Source: Paulinella micropora (Eukaryota; Cercozoa; Imbricatea; Euglyphida; Paulinellidae). Taken from it: DNA of 64,000 bases. Below, one piece after another: positions 34,912 to 45,680 of the stretch. The DNA lies in NCBI GenBank assembly GCA_019918135.1, contig WBZZ01002750.1, positions 17,501 through 81,500 of the forward strand. Direction: 5' to 3'. The position numbers and the translations under genes were made by a program. Below the pieces are notes generated by a model. The model was not told the origin of the DNA. It saw only the letters and a list, made by a program, of their open reading frames with translations, and did not search any database. Positions within the stretch are counted from its first letter, which is position 1, and each line of letters opens with the position of its first letter.

Positions 34912-36879
34912 TTACTGCATTACAACAAGCTCGCACGGATTGCCAGGCGAGTGCAAGGCCATAAAATGGCCCTCCTGCATAAAGGCGAAAGGTGCAACCG
35001 CACGAACTGGAAACGGCAGATTTTCCGCGTAATGTTGGGTGTTGTAGTAGCAGTTGCTTGGCATTAGCATTAAGGCGATGCGCACGGGTTCGCTGCTTTG
35101 CTCGCTCTGCGTCGGATCCACCGGAAGATCTTTCGCCAGGACATGGAACAGTCCCGGGTGTAAATCTTCGGCGCAACGAGGCGTCGGGTACACCGCGACA
35201 TAACTCAAGGCAGCGCCCTGAGGGACGTACGGTCGTACCCTCGGCCCAGCTTATGCTATGAACTCTCTTTGGGCTCCGTGGGACGGCGAGCGGGAGACGC
35301 ACTGTGGGTGGCTTTGCTCGTGAGTCTTTTTTTTCTCTAGGAAGGCTAGCACGTCATCCAGACACATGTACTTCCTAGCCCTGGTAGCCGTCGTAACGGT
35401 CTCACCCTGCAGGCTCGCCTTGGTTGCTTGCTCTGCCCACAAATCAAACGCTTGCAAGGGCCCTGTAAACGTCGCGCCCACTATCTCGGCGAGATCGTTG
35501 TCTTGCGAGTCGTTTGTTTTTAACAAGCCGTTGCGTACCAAAGTCTGCTTGAGTTTCGGACGGTGTTGGTCATATAAACTGCCTAACATAGCCCTGCCAT
35601 TATCTTGCCAATAGCACTTCTGGTAGGCGCGGACACTGCCGTAGAGCTCTGGAGATCTTGTGCTTTGTGTAACAGGCTCTGTATAGCTTCCCCACCCAAA
35701 TCCTATCTCTGCCAAACATTGCCCCTGGCTCTTCGGCGTACCGTTCGCTGCTTCCATGTAACGACGGAGAGCTTCTTGGTACACTAAGAACAAGGCTATG
35801 TACAAGTTCCGAAGATCAATCTCCTGTCCTGGCCGTGGCTGTTGTTGCTGTTGCTGCTGCGGGGACGTTGCACTACCGTCATTGCTTCTGCCAGCAGATG
35901 ATTGTTTTGCACTCACTGTGTAGGTACTTTCACTCCTGGTATAAGCTCCACCACTGTCAGTCTTTGTGGGTGGGGCGGTTGTGGCCTTGGTTTGGCTTGG
36001 CGCTGCCATTGGTTGCGTACTATCTTTCAGCGCTTCTAGTACCTGTTCCATCAGCGCGAGGAGCAGAGTCATAGCAACCGAATCTCGGAACTCGAGCATT
36101 TCCTTGATCAGTTGCATAGTGCCCTCGTCGGAGTCCGTGACGAAGCCAAACGCCGTTGGTCGGACGCAGAAGATGGCGGACACAAACTCCCCTTGCCAAT
36201 TCTTACGTTGCAAAGAGGCCCAACGCTTAGACCTAGGCAAGAAATTTTCCGCGCCAACGGGTTCCAGGCTGTGTCGCGAACCTTCGTTGCATATCACCAC
36301 GTACTTGTCCTGCACAAATTCTGAGCTTTTAGGATCCGCAATGGCGAGGAGTCGTTGCAATTCCGTGCTTGCGGCGCCCTGTGGCTTGGTCGTGGACGCG
36401 TCGCCTTGAACAGACTGTGTCGTAACCTTGTCCGTGTATGACAGCGCGGCGTCCTGAGCTTGCTCGCGCAGCTTGTTCCAAGTTGACTGTCTGGTCGGCA
36501 GATCAGTCGCGTACAATTTGAATTCTAGGTCCGGGGTTTTGGTGTTGTTGCTGACGTTGCCTCTTGGCAGCGTCTTGAAATGCACCCGTTCCACGTATTG
36601 CGAAGTGAAGCTGCGCAACGTCGGGTAGACCCGAATTTTGAGCGAATGCGCGACGTGCGCGCGGTAGAAGGGGTTGCTGCTATCCATCACATGTTCTTGT
36701 GCAGCCAACGTATGGTCGAAGGGCTGATTGCGCGGGGACGCCTGGAACACGCACGGTTCATTTCTCGCACCAGACCAGCCACAGGTTCTCCTTTCCCCCA
36801 TCCCCCACCCTTTCACACGCAACGGCGCCACACCCTCCTGGCACAAACAACCATTTTTTTGGGGTTGTAGGAATCCCAC
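34912..36879 (-). pseudogene. Orphan protein, about 650 aa, one in-frame TAA
   Basis: The main frame runs from 36879 (first internal Met before DSSNPFYRAH near 36685) to a TAA at 35253-35251 after QREFIA. The same frame then stays open for another 113 codons (YVPQGAALSYVAVYPTPR ... NPCELVVMQ, TAA at 34912). The middle has a low-complexity S/T/Q segment (Q run at about 35865-35845) followed by EIDLRNLYIALFLVYQEALR. No known domain and no signal peptide. A possible 3' splice site (GTGTTCCAG) lies at about 36751. Either two genes share a frame, or one gene carries a premature stop. Confidence 0.6.
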
Positions 36880-36889
36880 GATGCAACCG

Positions 36890-37204
36890 GTGCGGACAAT
36901 CTACAACCGGCGGTCCAACAGGTTCTCCTTATCTCTCTCTCTCTCACTTGTGCGGGGGGAGGGTGTGTGTATGTGGTTGGGAGGAAATTAAGGGCATCCC
37001 GCTGTAGGGTCATCCCGCAAACGACGAGCGTAGTGAGGAGCCGGCTCTTGCTGCCTACGAACAAGCGCAGGTCTTTTTTTTTGTTCTTTCTCTCTCTCTC
37101 TCTCTCTCTAGACACCAGCGTTTGTTTGGTAGCCAACCCGCCTATCCCCCAACACGACGGCTGTTTCCCCGAAGCAACCCAATGTACCCCTCAGCCCAGA
37201 AACT
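36890..37204. promoter_or_regulatory. Bidirectional intergenic region with CT tracts
   Basis: It lies between the minus gene ending its 5' side at 36879 and the LRR-like plus gene. It holds TCTCTCTC tracts (36932-36945, 37089-37109) and a G run. TCTCTCTAG at 37102-37110 is a plausible 3' splice site for the plus gene. Confidence 0.4.
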
Positions 37205-38494
37205 GTGCAAATGCTGTTGGGCCTGGAGGGACTGCAGCACAACAAGGAGATCGAAGACCTTACGAAACCGGTCAGCGTAGTACTTTCTCCGGGGGACCCC
37301 CAGAAAAACCGCGACTTGCTCCAAGCGGTCCAGCAATGCCTGCGCGGGCACACAACCCTTGGTTTTACGCTGGCGCCGGAGCAGCTGTCAGAGGCTATGA
37401 GGGCCTGCGCGTTCGGTGCTCTTAGGGGGCTGGAGCTCAACCTCGTCTCGTCGTCAGAAGGCAGGCCTAGACCCCTGAGCCCAGCGCGCGAGTTGAAGTG
37501 GATCCGGGAAAACATCACGACTTTGCGCCTGACGGGCAGAGGCGTGAACGATTGCTTGCTGGCGTCGCTTTTTCAAGGAAGCTTCGACCGGCTGTCATCG
37601 CTGCAGATCCAAGCGTGCCCTAACCTGAACGGAAGCACGCTGGCGTCCTGTCTGTCTTGCACGGGGGTGCTTCGTCGTTTGTCCATCACCGGCTGCCGGA
37701 GCTTGCTTTCCAAACCCAACGACGGCGTGTCGCAAGCTCGTCTGCCGCAGCTGGAACATTTGCAAGTGGACCTGGTATCGACCAAACTCGTGGACGGTCG
37801 CTCCCTCTCGATCATCACGCGCAGTGAGTGCAAGGCCACGTTTTGCATCGATATGGCTGGGCATGATCTGGCGCAAGGCTCGCACCTCCTGACCACTTGC
37901 ATACTCAATCTGACCCCCCAAGCCAAGCCCGTGCTCCGGTTCGAAAGCCTGAGCCTGATGGCGGCCAACGCGCAGGACGAGCAGGACAAGGCTACCCAGT
38001 TTCGGGCTATGCTGATTACTATGGGCAAACGCTTTTCACTGCAAAGACTGGGCGTGGCCTTCGGGACGTTCCCGGCTCTGCACGAACTTTTCATCCAACT
38101 GCACAACCTGCGCGGACGATGCCCAGACCTCTTTACTCAGGACCTTGAACTGCACTTGTTCCAGCAGTTAGCGGTAGTCCACAACAACGCGCCAGAAGGC
38201 AGCGGGGCCAACGTGCTACGCAAGGAGATCCGCAGCATGCTGTTCGTGGCCGACGAATTCAAACGGCTCAACATGACCCTTAAAAGAATGCAGGTGACCG
38301 AGAATAGCAAACCTCTGGCCTGGATCGAAGCTAAGAAGATGTCAGTGCAGTTTCTGGCGCCTCGCAGTTCGTTCTTCCAGGGCGGCACTGACCAGGATTC
38401 AATCACCCACGTCTGGCTAATCTTGCTGACTCAATTATTTGGCTGGGAAGAGGAGACAATGTTGCCGCGCCTGCCTTTTCAGGTGAAAAAGTGA
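37205..38494 (+). CDS. LRR-like protein (about 427 aa)
   Basis: The frame opens at 37205 (GTG) with the first ATG at 37211. It contains repeated L..L.L..C..L strands, for example LSSLQIQACPNLNGSTLASC, LRRLSITGCRSLL and LPQLEHLQVDLVS, as in cysteine-containing LRR (F-box partner) proteins. No F-box is evident at the N-terminus. The C-terminal half (LHELFIQLHNLRGRCPDLFT) is helical. It ends in TGA. A TAG lies in frame at 37130-37132, so the start is downstream of it unless an exon joins differently. Confidence 0.65.
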   Translation: MQMLLGLEGLQHNKEIEDLTKPVSVVLSPGDPQKNRDLLQAVQQCLRGHTTLGFTLAPEQLSEAMRACAFGALRGLELNLVSSSEGRPRPLSPARELKWIRENITTLRLTGRGVNDCLLASLFQGSFDRLSSLQIQACPNLNGSTLASCLSCTGVLRRLSITGCRSLLSKPNDGVSQARLPQLEHLQVDLVSTKLVDGRSLSIITRSECKATFCIDMAGHDLAQGSHLLTTCILNLTPQAKPVLRFESLSLMAANAQDEQDKATQFRAMLITMGKRFSLQRLGVAFGTFPALHELFIQLHNLRGRCPDLFTQDLELHLFQQLAVVHNNAPEGSGANVLRKEIRSMLFVADEFKRLNMTLKRMQVTENSKPLAWIEAKKMSVQFLAPRSSFFQGGTDQDSITHVWLILLTQLFGWEEETMLPRLPFQVKK

Positions 38495-38730
38495 CAAGAA
38501 ACTTCCGCAGAGTTTCATTTTGCGTTGGGAAAAGCGCGGTGGGGGGGTTTAGTCAGACGGAAGGGTAGGGAACCGGAGGAAAAAAAGACGATCGTGTTTT
38601 TTTTTTTAATTAAATACCAAAAAAACAAAAAATACTTTGGCGGTAAATTAATAAGTTTCCGGAACTACGGCGGCCCAAAACAACTGACGATTTGCGCGCG
38701 GGAAGGGCTACGGGGGCGCGATCTTACATG
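38495..38730. other. Short convergent intergenic region
   Basis: A/T-rich with a G run. It lies between the 3' ends of two convergent genes. No feature was seen. Confidence 0.4.
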
Positions 38731-40371
38731 TTAGAAATCTGCCGACTTGTAGAGCTGAAATAGCCAGTCGCGCGCCGTACTGCTTAGCGAATCATAAGGC
38801 ACACCGATCATGAGCTCTGCCAGGGCTACCCAGTGCTCGGCCGCTGACAAGGTCAGGACCTTGCTAGAGTGTACATCGGTAGGGCATTGGTCAGAGATCT
38901 GGCCGAACTGCAGCTTGTACTTCTTGACCGTCACCCCGCCTTGGACAGCTGATGAAAAGTGACTGGCCACCTTGCCCCGGAAACCAGGCTCAGTGGTAGG
39001 CACGCCCAGGGAATTCTGCTTCTTCTGTATTTCGTCTGTGCCGGGTATGGGTTGAAGCTCGTAGAAACTATGCGCTCCGCTTGCGTTGGGATCTAAATTG
39101 TTTTTGTTTTCGTCTAGTAACATTTGATCTGCATTTCTGCGTGTCTTTTTTGTTGTTGCACCTTTGTTGCGTTTAGCATCACTCGCCGGTGTATTTTGTC
39201 CTCTTACCGCGTCGGAGGCTTTCTTGCACAAGAGCGCAAACACAGCTAATGCCGCGACATAAAGGATAGTGGTTCTCCAAGGAGAATCAGCACCTGGCAC
39301 AAAGCCGTTTTCTGCTTGATCTCCTTCCTCATCCGTGTCTGCACTATTGGAACTTCCGACCTCGATTCCCCCACTCGAGCCTTCTTCAGACCCGCCAGCT
39401 GGCTCTTCAGCCCTGCCGGCTGGCTCTGTACTATTGGAACTTCCGACCTCGATCCCCCCACTCGAGCCTTCTTCAGCCCCGCCGGCTGGCTTTGCCTCCT
39501 TGGGACTTTTGCTTGCTGCTTCCCTGAATAATTCTTGCAGTTCATCTGCAGCATCACGTTGGCTCGGATCTTCTTTCGCATATTGGTCAATAGTTTCATT
39601 GACAGCTTGGAGGATTCCGTCACCATCAACTTCATCCCATTCGACATCATCAAGCAACGGTAGTGATGATAGAGACGTTGTAATGTCGGCAGCCCGTGCT
39701 GGTAGTGATGATCGAGAGGTTGTATTGTCGGCAGCCGGTGCTGGTAGTGATTGAGAGGTCGTAGGGCTAGCAGACGCCAAGAAGGAGGGTGCTGGAAAGG
39801 CTGATGATCGAGAGGTTGTATTGTCGGCAGCCGGTGCTGGTAGTGATGATCGAGAGGTTGTAGGGCCAGCAGACGAAGAGGTCGTAGGGCTAGCAGACGC
39901 CAAGAAGGAGAGTGCTGGAAAGGCTGATGATCGAGAGGTTGTATTGTCGGCAGCCGGTGCTGGTAGTGATGATCGAGAGGTTGTATTGTCGGCAGACGCC
40001 AAGGAGGGTGCTGGAAAGGCTGATGATGGAATTTGCTCATAGCTTGTAGAGGCATTTGGCTGATTACCCTCTAATAAAATGGTTTGGCTTATGGGGGCAA
40101 CATAGTAAGTTCCTGCATTCAAAAGGCAAACAACCAAGAAGACAAAAAATCTATTTCCTAGCCTACGACAAGCCCCTTGGCATGCTCGCTTGTTTTTCAG
40201 AATCTGTAAGCAACGATTCACGTCCCTGATGGACAACAGCCGCCGCAGATTTTCGACATGCAGTAGGAAACCGCGCAGATGCTGGTATTCGTTTCCAGAC
40301 TGCTCAATCAAATGTAGCAGCTTGACGTAGACCTCTAGATTTTCCTCTAAAAGATCAGCTTTCTGTGACAT
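38731..40371 (-). CDS. Repeat-rich membrane protein (546 aa)
   Basis: ATG at 40371 (MSQKADLLEENLEVYVKLLH), a helical N-terminus, and a first membrane segment RFFVFLVVCLLNAGTYYV (about residues 74-91). Then comes a low-complexity region of S/T/P/A-rich repeats (units of SSLPAPAADNTTSR) and acidic Gly/Ser repeats (EEGSSGGIEVGSSNS). A second membrane segment TILYVAALAVFALLC is near residue 360, and a soluble C-terminus contains AAEHWVALAELMIGVPYDSL. Two membrane segments with an S/T-rich loop between them suggest a surface or organelle membrane protein, perhaps glycosylated. No family was recognised. Confidence 0.7.
   Translation of the reverse strand: MSQKADLLEENLEVYVKLLHLIEQSGNEYQHLRGFLLHVENLRRLLSIRDVNRCLQILKNKRACQGACRRLGNRFFVFLVVCLLNAGTYYVAPISQTILLEGNQPNASTSYEQIPSSAFPAPSLASADNTTSRSSLPAPAADNTTSRSSAFPALSFLASASPTTSSSAGPTTSRSSLPAPAADNTTSRSSAFPAPSFLASASPTTSQSLPAPAADNTTSRSSLPARAADITTSLSSLPLLDDVEWDEVDGDGILQAVNETIDQYAKEDPSQRDAADELQELFREAASKSPKEAKPAGGAEEGSSGGIEVGSSNSTEPAGRAEEPAGGSEEGSSGGIEVGSSNSADTDEEGDQAENGFVPGADSPWRTTILYVAALAVFALLCKKASDAVRGQNTPASDAKRNKGATTKKTRRNADQMLLDENKNNLDPNASGAHSFYELQPIPGTDEIQKKQNSLGVPTTEPGFRGKVASHFSSAVQGGVTVKKYKLQFGQISDQCPTDVHSSKVLTLSAAEHWVALAELMIGVPYDSLSSTARDWLFQLYKSADF
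39335..40045 (-). repeat. Tandem repeats within the membrane-protein gene
   Basis: Two repeat types. Units around gatgatcgagaggttgta recur 4-5 times at 39690-39995. A unit of about 87 bp (cttccgacctcgatcc) occurs twice at 39350-39480. They encode the S/P/A-rich and acidic repeats and are likely length-variable between individuals. Confidence 0.85.
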
Positions 40372-41240
40372 TCTTTTTATATCAAGACAGCGAAATTAAA
40401 GAAGAAAGAAGTTTTTGAATCACTAGTGGGGCTAGTAGATCGGGCGGGGCTCTGGGTGTATGGGCGTGGGGGGGGGGGGGCCGGAAAGAAATGTCTGAGG
40501 GTGGGAAGAAAAAAAAGGTTCCTACCCTTCCTCTGGCAATTCGTGAAGGGGCCTCTGCACACGAGATTACTCCCCCCCCCCCCCCAGAGGGCCCGTTTCG
40601 TGCGCACTCCATGCCCTTGCCGTCTTTTGTTGCCTGAATGGCACGTGCAGAACGAAGGGAGGGGGACGGGGGGGGGGGGGGGAGGGGGAAGGGAGGGAGG
40701 CGCGGAGGGGGAAAAGGACAAATTAGTCGTCACGGCCCCCCACTCCCTCCCTCAAGCCCCTCTCCAAAGCCCAGTCTCCGTTCTCGAAAAAGAGAAGAAA
40801 AAAAACTCCAGTGATTCATCGCCTTTCGCGCGTGAGCCTGTCCCCAGAGTCGTAGGATCCCTTCTGCTAAGGCCCCCCCCTCCCCGCTCTGTCTGGGGGG
40901 CTTCCGCGCAACCGCCTCATACATCCGTGGTAAGTGGACAACCTGCGCAAGAGAGTGGACAACCTGCGCAAGAGAGAGTGGACAAAGGGCCCCGCCGGCC
41001 CCCCCCCCCTCCCTCTTCACCGTCCTTTTGGGCCCGCCGGCCCCCCCCCCTCCGTTCTCCCACAGGCCGGCGGGCCCCGCTGGCCCCCCCCCCCCCCCCC
41101 GCACACACACGCCTTTGCGTTTTTCTTGTCTCGACTACATCCTGCTCACCCATTCTCCTTGTCGTCGACCCTCTCTCCCCACCCCATCCTCCTTTTCTTG
41201 TTTCTGGAGCTGATCCTTCTTTCCTTTGCTGTGTGCCTAG
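40372..41240. promoter_or_regulatory. Divergent intergenic region with G/C runs and an intron
   Basis: G runs near the minus gene (40470-40480, 40669-40691), C runs near the plus gene (40574-40585, 41000-41010, 41087-41100). CCGTG|GTAAGT at 40929-40937 is an excellent 5' splice site, and TTTGCTGTGTGCCTAG ending at 41240 a good 3' site. The plus gene therefore probably has a 5' intron of about 310 bp. A 19-bp direct repeat (gtggacaacctgcgcaaga) sits at 40937-40976. Confidence 0.5.
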
Positions 41241-41260
41241 GAGGCGCCCCCCCCCCTTCC

Positions 41261-44025
41261 ATGCACGCCCCGCGGCGGCTGTGGCTGCTGTTCTCGCTGG
41301 GCGAGCCGAACCAGTGGTTCGTCACGGACTTTGCGTCACGCTTGGCGCTGCTCAGGGCGGAAATGCAGTCGCAGCAGCTGCAGGAGATCGGCACACGTTG
41401 TTTCAGCGTGGACAGCGCCAGGCACAGGCTGTTCGGGCACGACGTGGTTGAAGTTACGGTCTTCGCGCCCGCCACCTTGCCGGCAGCACCAGCTTGTCTG
41501 ACCAGTACGATAGCCGGCGGGGACGCGGGCAGCGGTGCCCGCACCTTACAAACGACCTTCAGCTCGTGCCAGTCGGCAGAGGAGCGGCTGCGGCTCGCCA
41601 GCGCGCTGCTGGGGTGCGGGGTATTTCAGACCGCTAGCGGGCTCGGCAGCGGGCACCTGTGCTTGGCCGAAGCGTTGCTGGACGTGTGCAGCCAATCACG
41701 GGTGCCGCCCGCTCAGCTCGCGACCGTGCTGTTGCTGTGGCTGCTCGCTCGCCCGTGCACCTCCGACGTTTGCACCGGGCTGCTGCCGGCCAGCGAGTGG
41801 GTGCGGCTAGCGCTGCCGCCTGCGCCGAGTTGGCGCCCGTGCCCACGTCGCACCCGGCCCTGGCGACGTGCGTCGACCTCAAGGACAGCGTGCTGCATCG
41901 CCTGGCGCAGTTCCGGCTGCTGGCGTCGCGCGCGCCAGAGACGCCCGCGTGGGCCGTGCTGTGGCTGCTGTGGCACGCCAGCCATTCGGTGCCAGCGGAG
42001 GCCTGGCCGTCGCGCAGTCCAGCATCTGCAGAGTGGGAGCTGTGCCAAGCGCTGTCGGCCGGGCTGCCGTGGGCCGAAACGGCCAGGCCCTCGGCGCTCG
42101 ACACCGCGCTGGGCTGGCTCCGCGAGCCAGCGAACAGCAACCAGACTGTCAACCAGACTGTCAACCAGACTGTCAACCAGACTGTCAACCTGTCGGCCGT
42201 GGTGCGCGGCGCGCTGTCGCCGAGCTGCGGCTGGGGCGACCCGACGCTTTGGTTGGGGGAGCCCCGCGCGTGGGAGCCCGCGGAGGCCGGGGGCTGCCGC
42301 GCGCGGAAGCCTCTGGCTGCGAAGGACGACTTCGCGGCCGACGCGCGCTGGTTCGCCCCCCATCTTTCGTGGTACCAGGAACTGTCGGCCGCCGCCACAC
42401 CGCAGGACGTGGACGCGCTGTTCGAGCTAGCGCTGCTCGTGGCGTGCTGCCGCGGCACGACGGTCCGCACTAAGCCGCCGGACACCGCGGTGCTCGTGGC
42501 CCTATACGGCCATTGGCAGCGGGCCGGCTGGCTGCACGGTGACGCCCAGCTCTCGCTAGCCTCAGCACCGCCGTTCCGCTTCTGGCTGCGCCTGGCGGGC
42601 TCCCTCGAACACAAGGCGTCCGGTCGGGCGGTGCCGGCGGTCTCGGCCAAACAGGTAGCCGCGTGCGTCGCCGACAAGGGCGCCTGCCGCCGCTGGTTGT
42701 ACCAGCGCCTGGCCCGGCCCACGGCGCAGCGCTGTGCCGTGACGGCCGACAGTCACGACGCTGGCTTGGCGCTCCTGTGGCTGCGCGCGCGCGTCGCGGG
42801 CCCGCGCCTGAGCCGCCATGGCGACAAGCTGACGCTGTGGCTGGACCAGGCCGCGGAGGCCACCGAGCGCGCGCTGCAACTGGTGCGGGCGGCGCAGCGC
42901 GTGTGGTGGTCCACGTTCTGGCAGCTGCAAGCGATCGACGGCGTGCGGACACTCGTGCTGACGTCGGCGTTGCCGGACGCCATTGAGTGGCTGGGCAAAT
43001 GGCACCCGTGCTTCACGCCGGCCGGGCTGTTTGTGCCCGGGCCCGGGCCGCCCCTGCCGAAGCTGGCGGTCATCGGCCCGGCCAGCGTCCGCTGCTGGCA
43101 GGAGCACCACGAGGGGCCGACGACGGTGGTTAGCGCGCGAGAAATTTCGGCCGCCCTCAGGGCGTCGCGGCTCGTGGTCTGGGCCGGCGGGGGCCCGGCG
43201 GCCGCCGTCGACCTGCTGGACCGCCTGGACTTTGGCAGGGTCGTGCTGGACGGCGGACAGTTGCCGGCGGCGCCGCCGGGCGCATGGGGCGCGAGGCGGC
43301 ACGCCCTTGCGTACTCGCCGGGCAACGCCATCTGCCGCGCGCGGCCCTGGACACAGTACGGGCCCTCGCCGCTGCATTTGTGGGGCCCGCTGCACGTGTC
43401 GTACCGCCTGCTCTCCGGCAGGGGCTCGCGGCCGCTGCTGGCCAGGTTCGCGCGCCTGCAAACGACCGGCCCGCCCCGCCGCCGCGGGGTCCTCGCGCGC
43501 GGCGTGCGCGCGCTGTGGCGCGGCCGCTTCTGGCGCGCCGTGCCGCAGCGGGCGGACAGCGGTCAAGAGGACTGTCACGACGCGCTGCGCCGGGGCTGGC
43601 TCGTGGCGCGGGACGAACGGTGTTGGCGCACGCCCGCGCTGTACAATCTGTGCCTGTTGGAGCTAGGCAAAGCCGCACGCCTGCGTGGGGGGCTGCGGCT
43701 GGCGGCGCGCACGTGCGTGGTGCTAGTACGAGGTTCGCCGCAGGAGGCAGCGCGGAAGACGCCGCCCGCGGCGGCCAAGCGGCGGCTGCTCGTCTGCGAG
43801 GTAGAGGTGCTGGGGGATCGTGCCGGACTGCGCTGGTGGCCGGCGGAGCCCGACACTGTGCAGCTGGCGCGCTACCTGTGGCTGCACCTAGTGCTCGAGC
43901 CGCCGCTGCAGCCCGGCTGCCTGGAGCTGCGCCTGGCGTGGGCGGCCCTGCCGCCCGCGCTGCGCGCTGCGCTGCCGCATGCTGCGCACGGCCAAGTGTC
44001 CCAACTGGAGGTCTGGCACGTCTAG
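41261..44025 (+). CDS. Very GC-rich orphan protein (about 920 aa), one frameshift
   Basis: ATG at 41261 (MHAPRRLWLLFSLGEPNQWF). The frame carries on to about 41810 (LPASEWVRLALPP) and then moves to another frame, which begins to read sensibly at ELAPVPTSHPALATCVDLKD and continues to TAG at 44025. The composition is A/L/R/W-rich, consistent with high GC (roughly 70% by eye). No domain, membrane segment or signal peptide was recognised. Many antisense and off-frame open stretches exist because of the GC content. They are ignored. The frame change could be an assembly indel in GC-rich sequence or a short unrecognised intron. Confidence 0.6.
42142..42192 (+). repeat. 12-bp coding repeat (NQTV)4
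   Basis: aaccagactgtc repeated four times, encoding NQTVNQTVNQTVNQTV. Each N-Q-T is an N-glycosylation-type sequon, but the protein has no visible secretion signal. Confidence 0.9.
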
Positions 44026-44049
44026 GCCGGTCTGCCAAATTCCAGATGA

Positions 44050-45640
44050 AAAAATTTTCAGACACTGGGGCAAGAGAAACGAGGAGTGCACACACACAGA
44101 AGTCGGTTTTAATAAGTTGGATCAGCGTGGTTTTCTTACAAGATCCGGCCCGGGATGCAGGGGGATTTCGCGCGAAACCCCCCGATAATTACGGACACTC
44201 CCAGATCGACCGCAAATTGTGGCAACACAATAAAAATTTTTTTTGCAAAGGACATTTCGGCAATTGAAAAAGAGAAAAAGGGGCGGGGAATTGTTTTGCA
44301 CCTTAAATTTTTTTCCCGCCCGCCGGCGTCTCCCGAAAATTTTTCTCTGGCTAAATTTCCAGTGCCGAAATGTCCTTTGCAAAAAAAATTTTTTTTTCAT
44401 TAGTCTCGATTTTTCGGTGGATTTTGCGACACTTGTGAAAAACGCCGCAATTTGTGGACACCTCAGATCGACCGCAAATTGCGGCAACACAATAAAATTT
44501 TTTTTAACGAAGGACATTTCGGCAATAAATGTTTAGCTACAGAAAATTTTCGGGAGACGAGGGCGGGCGGGGAAAAAATTTTAAGGTGCAAAAAAATTCC
44601 CCTCCCGCCAATCTCTCCCGAAAAATTTTCTTTGCCTACCTTTTTATTGCCGAAATGTCCTTTGCAAAAAAAAAATTTTTTTCATTGGTTTCATAATTCG
44701 GTGAATTTTGCGACACTTGTGAAAAACGCCGCAATTTGTGGACACTTCAGATCGACCGCGAATTGCGGCAACGTAATAAAATTTTTTTCATGAAGGACAT
44801 TTCGGCAATTGAAAAAGAGACAAAGAAAATTTTTCGGGAGAGATTGGCGGGCGGGGAAAAAATTTAAGGTGCAAAAAAATTCCCCTCCCGCCGGCGTCTC
44901 CCGAAAAATTTTCTCTAGCTAAATTTCCAAGTGCCGAAATGTCCTTTGCAAAAAAAAATTTTTTTCATTGGTTTCATAATTCGGTGAATTTTGCGACACT
45001 TGTGAAAAACGCCGCAATTTGTGGACACTTCAGATAGACCGCGAATTGCGGCAACGCAATAAAATTTTTTTTCATGAAGGACATTTCGGCAATTGAAAAA
45101 GAGACAAAGAAAATTTTTCGGGAGAGATTGGCGGGCGGGGAAAAAATTTAAGGTGCAAAAAAATTCCCCTCCCGCCGGCGTCTCCCGAAAAATTTTCTCT
45201 AGCTAAATTTCCAAGTGCCGAAATGTCCTTTGCAAAAAAAAATTTTTTTCATTGGTTTCATAATTCGGTGAATTTTGCGACACTTGTGAAAAACGCCGCA
45301 ATTTGTGGACACTTCAGGTAGACCGCGAATTGCGGCAACGTAATAAAATTTTTTTTCATGAAGGACATTTCGGCAATTGAAAAAGAGACAAAGAAAATTT
45401 TTCGGGAGAGATTGGCGGGCGGGGAAATTTTTTGCATCTTAAATTTTTCCCCGCCCGCCGGCGTCTCCCGAAAAATTTTCTCTAGCTAAATTTCCAGTGC
45501 CGAAATGTCCTTTGCAAAAAATTTTTTTTCATTGGTCTCGATTTTCCGGTGAATTTCGCGACAAGTGCCACCTGTGCCGGAAGTTCCGACATTTGCGGCA
45601 CACACATTTTTAAGCATTTTTACAGAAAGGCAACAGAGAA
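44050..45640. repeat. Tandem array of about 280-bp units with long palindromes
   Basis: About five units start near 44194, 44457, 44739, 45021 and 45308 (phrase gtggacacttcagatcgacc). Within each unit aaggacatttcggcaa is answered downstream by ttgccgaaatgtcctt or a close variant, and cgggagagattggcgggcgg by ccgcccgccggcgtctcccg. The unit can therefore fold into a hairpin of about 75-bp arms. AT-only blocks (aaaattttttt) alternate with GC blocks. No coding frame is conserved. It lies mid-island between a plus-strand and a minus-strand gene that converge on it. Confidence 0.9.
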
Positions 45641-45680
45641 AAGCCAGCACGTTTGTTTTTATTTAAAAAAAGCAGGAGAA

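Noticed and set aside
42562..43578. Long antisense frames in the 41-44 kb gene
   Set aside because: Very GC-rich DNA leaves all frames open. Their text is R/A/P-rich and lacks the continuity seen in the plus frame.
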